Below are positions 1-5,159 of a DNA stretch of 6,625 nucleotides, in pieces. The stretch comes from Mesorhizobium amorphae (GTDB lineage Bacteria > Pseudomonadota > Alphaproteobacteria > Rhizobiales > Rhizobiaceae). The stretch is from contig QFNI01000098.1 in assembly GCA_003240775.1 (NCBI GenBank), positions 1 through 6,625 on the forward strand, in the 5' to 3' direction. The position numbers and the translations under genes are program-made. The notes below the pieces were generated by a model. The model ran no database searches. It saw only the letters and a list, made by a program, of their open reading frames with translations, and was not told the DNA's origin. The number at the start of each line of letters is the position of its first letter. Within the stretch, counting starts at the first letter, position 1.

Positions 1-303
1 ATGACCCCCTCGGAGATGATGCGGGAAGGCCTTTATGCCGGGACCAACATCACTCATAACGTGAACCGCCTGGTCGAGGCGAAGCTTCTGTCCAGGTCGA
101 TCAGCGACGAGGATCGCAGGTCCGTGGTCCTGCGCCTCACGCCTGAGGGCGAGGCGTTGCGGCTGGTCCTGTCTCGCCGGCTGACGGTCGACTGCGCCGC
201 GCGCGCGGCGGCGTCGGGGGCCTCTCCGGGCAGGATGCGTGACGCCGCCGCCGACCTGGGCCGGATCTGCGCCGCGCTGGCCGGCTCGGTCAGGCACATC
301 TGA
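1..303 (+). CDS. MarR-family winged-helix regulator, LdtR-like (5' end missing)
   Basis: This is the C-terminal 100 residues of a MarR-type transcriptional regulator; the frame is open to the left edge and MarR proteins are usually 140-170 aa, so the ATG at base 1 is probably internal. Visible residues 1-30 match the helix-turn-helix of the group, including a GLYAGTNITHNVNRLVEA recognition-helix stretch similar to the 'RGYYxGxNVSYNLKKLV' segment of alphaproteobacterial LdtR-like proteins. Residues 35-51 form the wing, with the diagnostic DEDRRSVVLRLTPEG motif. The remainder is a helical, alanine-rich dimerisation tail. LdtR-like regulators are linked to cell-envelope and stress genes, but the target here cannot be read from the window. 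No conserved ligand pocket can be judged because the N-terminal half is absent. The MarR wing is confident; the LdtR subgroup is an inference. Confidence 0.82.
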   Translation: MTPSEMMREGLYAGTNITHNVNRLVEAKLLSRSISDEDRRSVVLRLTPEGEALRLVLSRRLTVDCAARAAASGASPGRMRDAAADLGRICAALAGSVRHI

Positions 304-475
304 CCGGGTTCGCGCGCCGGGCCGCCGATTCGGAAGGTCGCGATCATACCCCGGGACGGGGACTCGGCGAAGCCCCTTTATTTGCTTCCGCGTCGGATAA
401 ACCGCTCGACGCCTTCGGCGCCGGGCGGCAGCATGGGGGCATGTCGGATAATGACCGGCGGTCAGGAGGCGTGAG
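304..475. other. intergenic region downstream of the MarR gene
   Basis: I see no convincing gene here. The stretch contains the candidate terminator at 358-383, an exact 9-bp direct repeat GTCGGATAA at 392-400 and 443-451, and a 13-codon ATG frame (441-479) whose stop overlaps the next start as ATGA. The repeat copies also resemble -10 elements (GATAAA, GATAAT), but neither has a matching -35 at normal spacing. A promoter for the 32-aa ORF is probably here but cannot be placed. Confidence 0.4.
358..383 (+). terminator. candidate intrinsic terminator after the MarR gene
   Basis: A GGGG arm (358-361) can pair with CCCC (373-376) and is followed directly by TTTATTT (377-383). It lies 55 bp past the regulator stop codon. 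The interior of the stem pairs poorly, so the structure is weak, but this is the only hairpin followed by a T-rich run on this side of the window. Confidence 0.35.
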
Positions 476-574
476 ATGAGACGTTTCAACTTCCCGTCCC
501 GGGGGCTCAGCCACGAGTCGGAACCCGACCCGGTCATCAGGGCGCGGATCGCCCGCCGCCACGACCCCGGGTGA
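476..574 (+). CDS. predicted 32-aa small protein
   Basis: This short frame encodes an Arg-rich, basic peptide that begins MRRFNFPSRGLSHESEPDP and ends ARIARRHDPG. I do not recognise it. The case for translation is the ribosome binding site: a perfect AGGAGG at 464-469 placed 6 nt before the ATG, better than that of most large genes in the window. Its start overlaps the TGA of a 13-codon frame at 441-479 in an ATGA arrangement. There is no signal peptide, membrane segment or cysteine. It lies alone between the MarR terminator and the DUF465 gene, on the same strand as both. It could be a real small protein, or a leader peptide for the structured region at 605-651. Low amino-acid information means a chance ORF is still possible. 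Confidence 0.42.
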   Translation: MRRFNFPSRGLSHESEPDPVIRARIARRHDPG

Positions 575-604
575 CTCCGGACCGATCATCGCCTATCTTG
601 AAAG

Positions 605-651
605 AGGGGCCGCCCCTTCCCGGGCCGGCCCCGTCTCACGGGGACCCGGCC
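605..651 (+). other. two adjacent GC-rich stem-loops upstream of the DUF465 gene
   Basis: The first hairpin is AGGGG-CCG-CCCCT (605-617). The second pairs GGCCGGCCCCGT (623-634) with the segment 638-651 around a CTC loop, with single-base bulges at A644 and C647, giving about 12 bp. No T-run follows, so they are not classical terminators. They may end transcription from the 32-aa ORF or form part of the 5' leader of the DUF465 gene. The rest of 575-689 shows nothing else apart from the Shine-Dalgarno sequence of the next gene. Confidence 0.35.
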
Positions 652-689
652 GCCCCGCGCGACCGGCCGGCAGCGGAGGAGGTTCCGAC

Positions 690-884
690 ATGAGCGTCGA
701 GGGTCACATCGAGGCGTTGCGCCGCAAGCACGCCCTCATCGAGAAGAGCATCGAGGAGATGGAGGCTCGCGCCTTCTGCGAGCCGGCCGAGATGTCCGCG
801 CTGAAGCGCGAGAAGCTGGCCGTCAAGGACGAGCTGACGCGCCTGGAGCGCGGCGCCGCGGAGCTGGAGCGCGCCGGCCGCTGA
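690..884 (+). CDS. DUF465 / YdcH-like small protein
   Basis: This 64-aa protein fits the DUF465 (YdcH-like) family: an N-terminal SVEGHIEALRRKHALIEKSI helix, a short turn with PAEMSALKREKLAVKDEL, and a final charged helix. The family consists of short cytoplasmic helical-hairpin proteins of roughly 55-80 aa with no established biochemical role; several copies per genome are common in alphaproteobacteria. The composition is heavy in Glu, Lys, Arg and Leu with coiled-coil spacing. The start is well supported: GGAGGAGGT (675-683) lies 6 nt before the ATG. The stop is only 6 bp from the stop of the convergent phosphoesterase gene, and the palindrome GACCGGTC spans this junction. Family identification is good; function is unknown. 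Confidence 0.85.
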   Translation: MSVEGHIEALRRKHALIEKSIEEMEARAFCEPAEMSALKREKLAVKDELTRLERGAAELERAGR

Positions 885-890
885 CCGGTC

Positions 891-1802
891 TCACGGGGCG
901 GGGCCGTCATCCTCCCGCGGCCCGGGGTCAGGCTCCGCGGCCGGCCCCGGGACCGGGACGGAGATCGTCTTCCACGGATCGAACGCCGTCTCCTCGTGCG
1001 GGTAACCGAGCGGGTTGGTGCGGAACGCCGTGAAGGCGTCGTCCCCGACCCGGAGATCGAGATCCTGTCCGGAATGTGAGTGCCCGAACACCCAGGCGTC
1101 CGCGCGGATCTCGCGAACGAGGCCGGTCAGGTCGCTGGCGTAGGACGCGTTGTCGGCCATGTCCGCCGGCGTCGCGTAGCGCCGATCAAGGCAGGCCGCG
1201 AGCGGCAGGTGATGCGTCATGACGATCGTCGGCCCGCCGAACGGCTCCGCGCAGGCGGCCCGGACGCCGGCGACGTCGGCGCGGTGCTCCGCCACCAGGT
1301 CGGAGGCGCGCGCCTTCCGCGTGACGCCGCCGATCCTCATGTGGATGTGCTTGTGGTCGTTCATCACCCGTTCCGCGTGCGCCGCCGCCGCGGCCGGCGG
1401 GACGGCGGGGTTCAGGCGGAGATCGGTCCAGAGCGTCGCGCCGACGATCCGGGTCCCGGCGACGACGACGCTCCCGCCGCGCCGGAGCAGGGAGATCTCC
1501 GCGCCGGCGGCGCGCCACCGGGCGAAGGAATCGTCGTTAGCGGCCCGGATCTTGTGAACGGCGCGCTTGCGGCTGCCGTAAAGGTCGTGGTTCCCCTCGA
1601 CGCAGATGACCGGCACCCGCCAGTCCGCCCAGACCAGGCCGCAGAGGTCGGCGATTCGGCCGGCCGGCGCCAGGTCGCCGGCGATCAGGATCCCGTCCGC
1701 GTCGCCGGGCGCGCCCGGGTCGTCCGGCCGCGGCGTGACGGGCGGCCAGTCCCGCTTCTCGGCGTGCAGATCTGACCAGTAAATGAATTTCGCCTCTCTC
1801 AC
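891..1802 (-). CDS. calcineurin-like metallophosphoesterase
   Basis: This 303-aa protein has the metal-binding motif series of calcineurin-like phosphoesterases in the right order: SDLH (D11, H13), GD (42-43), GNHD (70-73), TH (H197) and GHSH (240-243). The C-terminal 'NPLGYPHEE...FDP' stretch is typical of bacterial members of this superfamily. All metal ligands are present, so it should be an active dinuclear-metal phosphoesterase; the substrate cannot be told. No signal peptide is seen, so it is probably cytoplasmic. I chose the GTG at 1800-1802 because GGGAGGAA (1806-1813) precedes it at ideal spacing and SDLH then falls near the N-terminus, as in the family. A further 75 in-frame codons upstream would overlap the divergent gene and have no family resemblance. 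It converges on the DUF465 gene and shares a 109-bp divergent region with the 274-aa gene. Confidence 0.88.
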   Translation of the reverse strand: MREAKFIYWSDLHAEKRDWPPVTPRPDDPGAPGDADGILIAGDLAPAGRIADLCGLVWADWRVPVICVEGNHDLYGSRKRAVHKIRAANDDSFARWRAAGAEISLLRRGGSVVVAGTRIVGATLWTDLRLNPAVPPAAAAAHAERVMNDHKHIHMRIGGVTRKARASDLVAEHRADVAGVRAACAEPFGGPTIVMTHHLPLAACLDRRYATPADMADNASYASDLTGLVREIRADAWVFGHSHSGQDLDLRVGDDAFTAFRTNPLGYPHEETAFDPWKTISVPVPGPAAEPDPGPREDDGPAP

Positions 1803-1911
1803 GTCTTCCTCCCGCAAAGGTCCATGATGCGACGCCGGGCCGAAGACGGCAAGCGGTGGGAACTTTCCGCGCCGGCGGCTATTCTCGCCGGGGTCAGAAA
1901 AGGGGCGCGTC
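1803..1911. promoter_or_regulatory. divergent intergenic region with an inverted repeat over a -10-like hexamer
   Basis: This 109-bp gap separates the start codons of two divergent genes and must hold both promoters unless they are transcribed from further away. It contains a perfect 6-bp inverted repeat, CCGGCG (1872-1877) and CGCCGG (1886-1891). The 8-nt spacer plus one arm base overlaps TATTCT (1880-1885), a -10-like hexamer pointing at the plus-strand gene. The Shine-Dalgarno sites are AGGGG (1901-1905, plus) and GGGAGGAA (1806-1813, minus). No convincing -35 is seen, so the promoter call is tentative. Confidence 0.35.
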
Positions 1912-2736
1912 ATGGTGGATTTCCGGAAGATGGTCACGCCGCGGACCCTGGTCATGACGAGCCGGACCCGCGAGGAGGCCGCGCGCCTGCTCGGGCTGAG
2001 CGACGTCTGGCTCGCCCGCGAGCTCATGCGGGCCGCTGACCTCGCCGCCGCCTCGATCCCCGGACTGGAGGGGCGCGGCTCCTACAGCTCGTCCCTGGTC
2101 TTCCGGGTGATCCCGCACCTGGCCGCGAGGCTCGACCCGTCCCTGCTCCCGCGCCTGAAGCCGAACCAGCGTTACGGCTATGAGGACGCGTCCCATCCGC
2201 CGAGCTACGCGCCGGGCTTGCGGGGGGGCGAGCTTCGCGACCTGGTCATCTCCGTCGTCAGCAACGCGGACCTTTTCTACGGCGTGCCGGCGGGCAGTCC
2301 GCTTCGCGACGAGACGCGGCTCCGGATGCTCTGCGAGGATACGGGATCGGGCCGGAACCCGGTCATCATGGCGCTTGACCGGATCGCGCCGGACCCGTCC
2401 CCCGCGCGCCGGCGAGGCCCGCCGCTCCCGCCGCTTACGGGCGTCTTCCTGGTCGCGGAGACGCGGAGCGGCTCGCAGCGAACCCTCTCCTATCACGACG
2501 ACCGGGGCTCCGCGGAGGCCGCGCTCGAGCGCGCCGCCTCCGGGGAGCTCACCGAGCGGATGCGCCGGATCGCCCCGTTCGCCGTCGCCCCGGGCGAGGA
2601 CCCGTCCGGGGCGGTCGTCGCGCTGACCCTGCGGACGCCGGAGGACGATGTCCTGTCCGGGCCCGTCCCGTGCCGGGTCGGCGGCGACGAGCCGGTCGTC
2701 CCGGACGAGCCGCTCGACGATGACCCGTCGCCCTGA
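1912..2736 (+). CDS. hypothetical protein, 274 aa
   Basis: I do not recognise this protein. The start is supported by AGGGG 6 nt upstream. Residues 19-46 (TREEAARLLGLSDVWLAREL and following) form a predicted helical segment that superficially looks like a helix-turn-helix, and residues 61-83 are another mainly helical stretch. Residues 107-124 (ELRDLVISVVSNADLFYG) look like a structured amphipathic segment. A Pro/Arg-rich linker (160-175) leads to a second region, 176-243, with beta-like strands GVFLVAETRSG and AVVALTLRTPE, and the chain ends in an acidic, Pro-rich tail (258-274). There is no signal peptide or membrane helix. It shares a divergent promoter region with the phosphoesterase and is 82 bp upstream of the NYN gene on the same strand. 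GC content and codon use match its neighbours, so I see no sign of recent transfer. Confidence 0.7.
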   Translation: MVDFRKMVTPRTLVMTSRTREEAARLLGLSDVWLARELMRAADLAAASIPGLEGRGSYSSSLVFRVIPHLAARLDPSLLPRLKPNQRYGYEDASHPPSYAPGLRGGELRDLVISVVSNADLFYGVPAGSPLRDETRLRMLCEDTGSGRNPVIMALDRIAPDPSPARRRGPPLPPLTGVFLVAETRSGSQRTLSYHDDRGSAEAALERAASGELTERMRRIAPFAVAPGEDPSGAVVALTLRTPEDDVLSGPVPCRVGGDEPVVPDEPLDDDPSP

Positions 2737-2818
2737 CCTGTAAATCCTCGAGACCGGGACTTTCTTTCATATGAGAAAAGCGTTACAACTGAAGGGTTGA
2801 TCAAACCAGGAGATTGCC
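2737..2818 (+). promoter_or_regulatory. AT-richer leader and probable promoter of the NYN gene
   Basis: This 82-bp gap is clearly less GC-rich than its surroundings. It contains the palindrome TCATATGA (2767-2774) inside an imperfect dyad spanning about 2762-2779, a possible operator. TACAAC (2784-2789) is a weak -10 candidate with no good -35. AGGAGA (2808-2813), 5 nt before the GTG codon at 2819, is a strong ribosome binding site and fixes the GTG as the start. Confidence 0.4.
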
Positions 2819-3358
2819 GTGAGTTTTTATCCCGAGGAGAAGCTGCTCGTCCTTCTGGACGGCAAGAGCCTTTACGCCGCCGCCCGCAATTACGGGATGC
2901 GGATCAATTACGAGGCGCTTCACAAGCACCTGTTCGATTCGGCCACGCTGCAGCGGGTCCGCTATTACACGACGGTCGACGAGAGCCGGGAGCACATCTC
3001 CTTCAAGCCGCTGCTCGACTGGCTGGCCTACAACGGCCACGTCGTCACGACCGTGCCTGAGCGCGAATCGGACGGCGGACGCAACGGCCGCTGCGAGATC
3101 ATCAGCAACATGATCGTCGACGCGATGGAGGCCGCGGACCGGGTCGATCACGTGGTCCTGGGGTCCGGCAACGGCGAGCTGACGCCGCTCGTCCGGGCGC
3201 TTCAGCGCCGCGGCGTCAAGGTGACCGTGATGCAGGTCATCGGACCGGACCGGGCCCTGAGCCATCCCGTGGCGGACGAGCTTCGCCGTCAGGCCGACCA
3301 GCTCATCGACATGTTCTCGATCCCGAAGGTTCTGGGCCCATCCCCCGAGCCGAAATGA
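2819..3358 (+). CDS. LabA-like NYN-domain protein with degenerate active site
   Basis: This 179-aa protein matches the NYN (LabA/DUF88) family over its full length. The 'MSFY' start, LDGKSLYAAARNYG (13-26), RYYTTVDE (48-55), PLLDWLAYNG (64-73), VDAMEAADRVDHVVLGSG (100-117), PLVRALQRRGVKV (123-135) and VADELRRQADQLI (151-163) sit in the canonical order. NYN domains are PIN-like metal-dependent RNases that use conserved aspartates. Here D14 is kept, but the usual DGSN is DGKS, the aspartate expected in the 'NxDxELAVDAM' strand is I95, and the SGDGDF motif reads SGNGEL (116-121), replacing one Asp with Asn and the other with Glu. The protein is therefore probably a weak or non-catalytic paralog, perhaps binding RNA without cutting it. 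The GTG start is fixed by AGGAGA and the family-typical N-terminus. The frame and length are intact, so it is not a pseudogene. Confidence 0.85.
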   Translation: MSFYPEEKLLVLLDGKSLYAAARNYGMRINYEALHKHLFDSATLQRVRYYTTVDESREHISFKPLLDWLAYNGHVVTTVPERESDGGRNGRCEIISNMIVDAMEAADRVDHVVLGSGNGELTPLVRALQRRGVKVTVMQVIGPDRALSHPVADELRRQADQLIDMFSIPKVLGPSPEPK

Positions 3359-3376
3359 TCCCGGCGACGGGGGAAG

Positions 3377-3400
3377 GTCCGGGCGGCTTGCCGCCCGGAC
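3377..3400. terminator. perfect 10-bp stem-loop between convergent genes
   Basis: GTCCGGGCGG (3377-3386) and CCGCCCGGAC (3391-3400) form a perfect 10-bp stem with a CTTG tetraloop. It lies 18 bp after the NYN stop codon and 6 bp past the stop of the convergent 43-aa gene, the position expected of a shared bidirectional terminator. No T-run follows on either strand, which is common in very GC-rich genomes. Confidence 0.7.
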
Positions 3401-3406
3401 GCCCGT

Positions 3407-3538
3407 TCAGCGCGCGGTGACCAGCCGGCCGCGAACGGTCTTGCCGTTCCCGACGTCGACGGTCGCGAACCCGTTTTCCGAGGAGACGAGCGCGCCCTGC
3501 GCGGAGATGAGGCCGAGGGTGACGGTGGCGATTCGCAT
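3407..3538 (-). CDS. predicted 43-aa small protein
   Basis: A 43-residue protein begins MRIATVTLGLISAQGALVS and continues with ENGFATVDVGNGKTVRGRLV, ending TAR. I do not recognise a named family. The first half is a moderately hydrophobic beta-like stretch, too polar for a membrane helix. The second half alternates like two beta strands joined by a G-N-G turn, suggesting a tiny beta-sheet fold. Support for it being real: a strong AGGGAGGAA Shine-Dalgarno (3546-3554, 9 nt from GGAGG to the ATG), coding-like third-position GC, and a stem-loop just after the stop. It is 71 bp downstream of the DUF2125 gene on the same strand and could share its transcript. Its ribosome binding site lies inside a long hairpin, so translation is likely controlled. 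Confidence 0.6.
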   Translation of the reverse strand: MRIATVTLGLISAQGALVSSENGFATVDVGNGKTVRGRLVTAR

Positions 3539-3589
3539 GGCGTTATTCCTCCCTGGGACGATGATGCGCCTTGGGGAGGAAGAACGCCA
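3538..3589 (-). promoter_or_regulatory. hairpin that masks the ribosome binding site of the 43-aa gene
   Basis: GGCGTTATTCCTCCC (3539-3553) and GGGAGGAAGAACGCC (3574-3588) are inverted repeats matching at 14 of 15 positions, with a 20-nt loop; an extra T-A pair at 3538/3589 includes the first base of the start codon. In the minus-strand mRNA the whole GGGAGGAA Shine-Dalgarno is paired to a UUCCUCCC anti-Shine-Dalgarno. The structure would block initiation unless opened by temperature, a ligand, a small RNA, a protein or ribosomes. It could also act as a terminator for the upstream DUF2125 gene, but it has no T-run. The pairing is seen directly; regulation is inferred. Confidence 0.6.
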
Positions 3590-3609
3590 CTGAAATGATC
3601 ACGCCACGA

Positions 3610-5055
3610 TCAGGGGGCTTCCCCGTTCAGCCTCATCCCCCCGTCGCCGAACTCCGCCTTCATGGTCATCCGGTCCCCGGCCTCGTCGATCACGAACAGC
3701 CCGCCCTCCGCGGCCCGGAAAGCCGCCCAGGCGTCGCGGGGGACGAGGGGCAGCCCGGCCCCGGACAACGCGTCCAGCGCGCGCTTCAGGCCGGTGATGA
3801 CGACCTCCCCCGACCCCTCCCCGGATGTCAGGAGGCCAGTTTCCGCCTCCGCCTTCCCGGAGGCGGTCGCCTCCACGCCGGCGAACGAGAGGCCGGAGCT
3901 CTCCAGGTTGATGCTGCGCGGCGCGAACGGGGCGCCCCCCGTCTCGCCGTCGCCGGCCCCCAACGTCCCCGTCAGGCGGAAGGTCAGGGATCCCGGGTCG
4001 CGGGGGAGCGCCCCGTTCGGGTCGATTCTCGACCAGAGCGTCTCCCCGAACGTCACCCCCTTGATCAGGGCGGACGCCTCGAACGGCTCGTCCGCCTCCC
4101 CCTTCAGGACGGCGATCGGCACGGAGAGGAAGAGCCTCTCCTCCGCGACGCCGTAGCTCGTCCGCAGCCCCAGGACGGGGACGGTCGTCTCCCCGGAGAG
4201 GCCGCTGGCCGTCAGCCCGTAGGAGACGCGGCCGTCGCTCACGGACATCATGACCGAGGCGGGCCCGCAGGAGAACGTGTCGCCCGGGCCCCCGGCCGGG
4301 GCCGCGGCGGCCCCCTCGCACGATTCGGCGCCGGCCTCCAGCTCGAGGCTCGCCGCCCGGTAAAGCTCGGCGTTCTCGGGGGTCAGCGCCGGGGGAGGCC
4401 CGGAGAGGAGCGCGAGCATCGGAGCCGGCAGCGACGCGCCCCCCTTGACGCTGACGCCCCCGAACGAGGCCTCGCCGCCCGGGGCGCGGATATCCGCCCG
4501 ATCGACGGTCATCTGACCGGACGCCTCGACGGTCCCGGCGCCCGCCGTCCGCCCGGCGCTGACCGACATGCCGCTCATGACGATCTCGGGGGACGTCCCG
4601 CGGGCGCCGCCGATCGTGAGGGCGGAGGCGGAGCCGTTCACCCGGAGGTCCCCGACGTCGCCGGAGAGGACGAGCGCCAGGTCGGGCGAGGTGAGCGTCG
4701 CGTCCTTCCCGCCCGCGCTCATCGTCGCGCCCTCGGGCAGCGTGGCGCGAACCTCGCCGTCCTCGTCGGTCATCACCAGGACCGGGACGCTGATCCGGGT
4801 GACGGGCGCGCCCTCCCCGTCGCCCGCCGCGCCGTCCGGGCCGGACGCGTCCGGGGCCGGATCCTCCGTCATCCGCGAGGAGACGATCACGTCACGGACG
4901 GTGACCCCGTCGGCCCGGTCCGCCACGGCGCCGTGGGTGACGACGTAGCCGGGCGCCCCGGCCGTGAAAATCTCCCACAGCCCGTCGGCGTCGACCGCGG
5001 CCAGGGCGGGGAGGGGCAGGGCGGCGATCGCCGACCCGAGAAGAAGCTTGCGCAT
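3610..5055 (-). CDS. DUF2125-family exported protein
   Basis: This 481-aa protein starts with a clear Sec signal peptide: MRK, a hydrophobic core LLLGSAIAALPLP, and an ALA cleavage site before A20. The mature part begins DADGLWEIFTAGAPGYVVT, like the 'LWQ.W...GY.V' opening of alphaproteobacterial DUF2125 proteins. The C-terminal third carries the signature-like segments ETLWSRIDPNGALPRDPGSL (338-357), followed by repeated beta-strand units (INLESSGLSFAGVEATASG, GEVVITGLKRALDALSGAGL). The fold is expected to be a long beta-rich periplasmic or envelope protein of unknown role; family members are typically about 450-520 aa. Two cysteines (C246, C263) flank an Ala/Gly/Pro-rich insert and could form a disulfide. 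A low-complexity insert is also seen at 65-84. The start is supported by AAGGA 9 nt upstream. It follows the ADP-ribosyltransferase-like gene by 104 bp and probably has its own promoter. Confidence 0.85.
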   Translation of the reverse strand: MRKLLLGSAIAALPLPALAAVDADGLWEIFTAGAPGYVVTHGAVADRADGVTVRDVIVSSRMTEDPAPDASGPDGAAGDGEGAPVTRISVPVLVMTDEDGEVRATLPEGATMSAGGKDATLTSPDLALVLSGDVGDLRVNGSASALTIGGARGTSPEIVMSGMSVSAGRTAGAGTVEASGQMTVDRADIRAPGGEASFGGVSVKGGASLPAPMLALLSGPPPALTPENAELYRAASLELEAGAESCEGAAAAPAGGPGDTFSCGPASVMMSVSDGRVSYGLTASGLSGETTVPVLGLRTSYGVAEERLFLSVPIAVLKGEADEPFEASALIKGVTFGETLWSRIDPNGALPRDPGSLTFRLTGTLGAGDGETGGAPFAPRSINLESSGLSFAGVEATASGKAEAETGLLTSGEGSGEVVITGLKRALDALSGAGLPLVPRDAWAAFRAAEGGLFVIDEAGDRMTMKAEFGDGGMRLNGEAP

Positions 5056-5159
5056 GAGGTCGCATCCTTGATGAGGGTTGTTCGGGCCGAGGGTTCCGGC
5101 CGGAAGCCGTTTCCCGTGACGAAACGTGCGCCGGCGCGCGGCGGATCCGCGGCTCCGGA
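5056..5159 (-). promoter_or_regulatory. upstream region of the DUF2125 gene with several palindromes
   Basis: This 104-bp gap holds a perfect 12-bp palindrome TTCCGGCCGGAA (5094-5105) and, 2 bp away, a dyad CGTTTC (5108-5113)/GAAACG (5121-5126) with a 7-bp spacer. Further from the gene, near the stop of the preceding gene, is another palindrome, GCGGATCCGC. The first two are suitable operator candidates; the last may help end the upstream transcript. No sigma-70-like promoter stands out. The ribosome binding site TCCTT (5065-5069, AAGGA on the minus strand) is clear. Confidence 0.4.

Noticed and set aside
344..589. 81-codon minus-strand frame opposite the small ORF region
   Set aside because: It has no ribosome binding site and a Pro/Arg/Ser-rich composition without motifs.
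598..603. TTGAAA as a -35 promoter element before the DUF465 gene
   Set aside because: Position 621-626, where the -10 should be, is CGGGCC, so no promoter can be supported.
1080..1775. 231-codon open frame on the plus strand
   Set aside because: It is fully antisense to the phosphoesterase, whose catalytic motifs are all intact; the plus frame looks like composition noise.
1803..2027. 75-codon N-terminal extension of the phosphoesterase
   Set aside because: It would overlap the divergent gene's start region, has no family similarity, and the GTG at 1800-1802 has an ideal Shine-Dalgarno and family-like position.
1894..2496. 200-codon open frame on the minus strand
   Set aside because: It is antisense to the 274-aa gene, is rich in Arg and Gln, and has no good ribosome binding site or recognisable motif.
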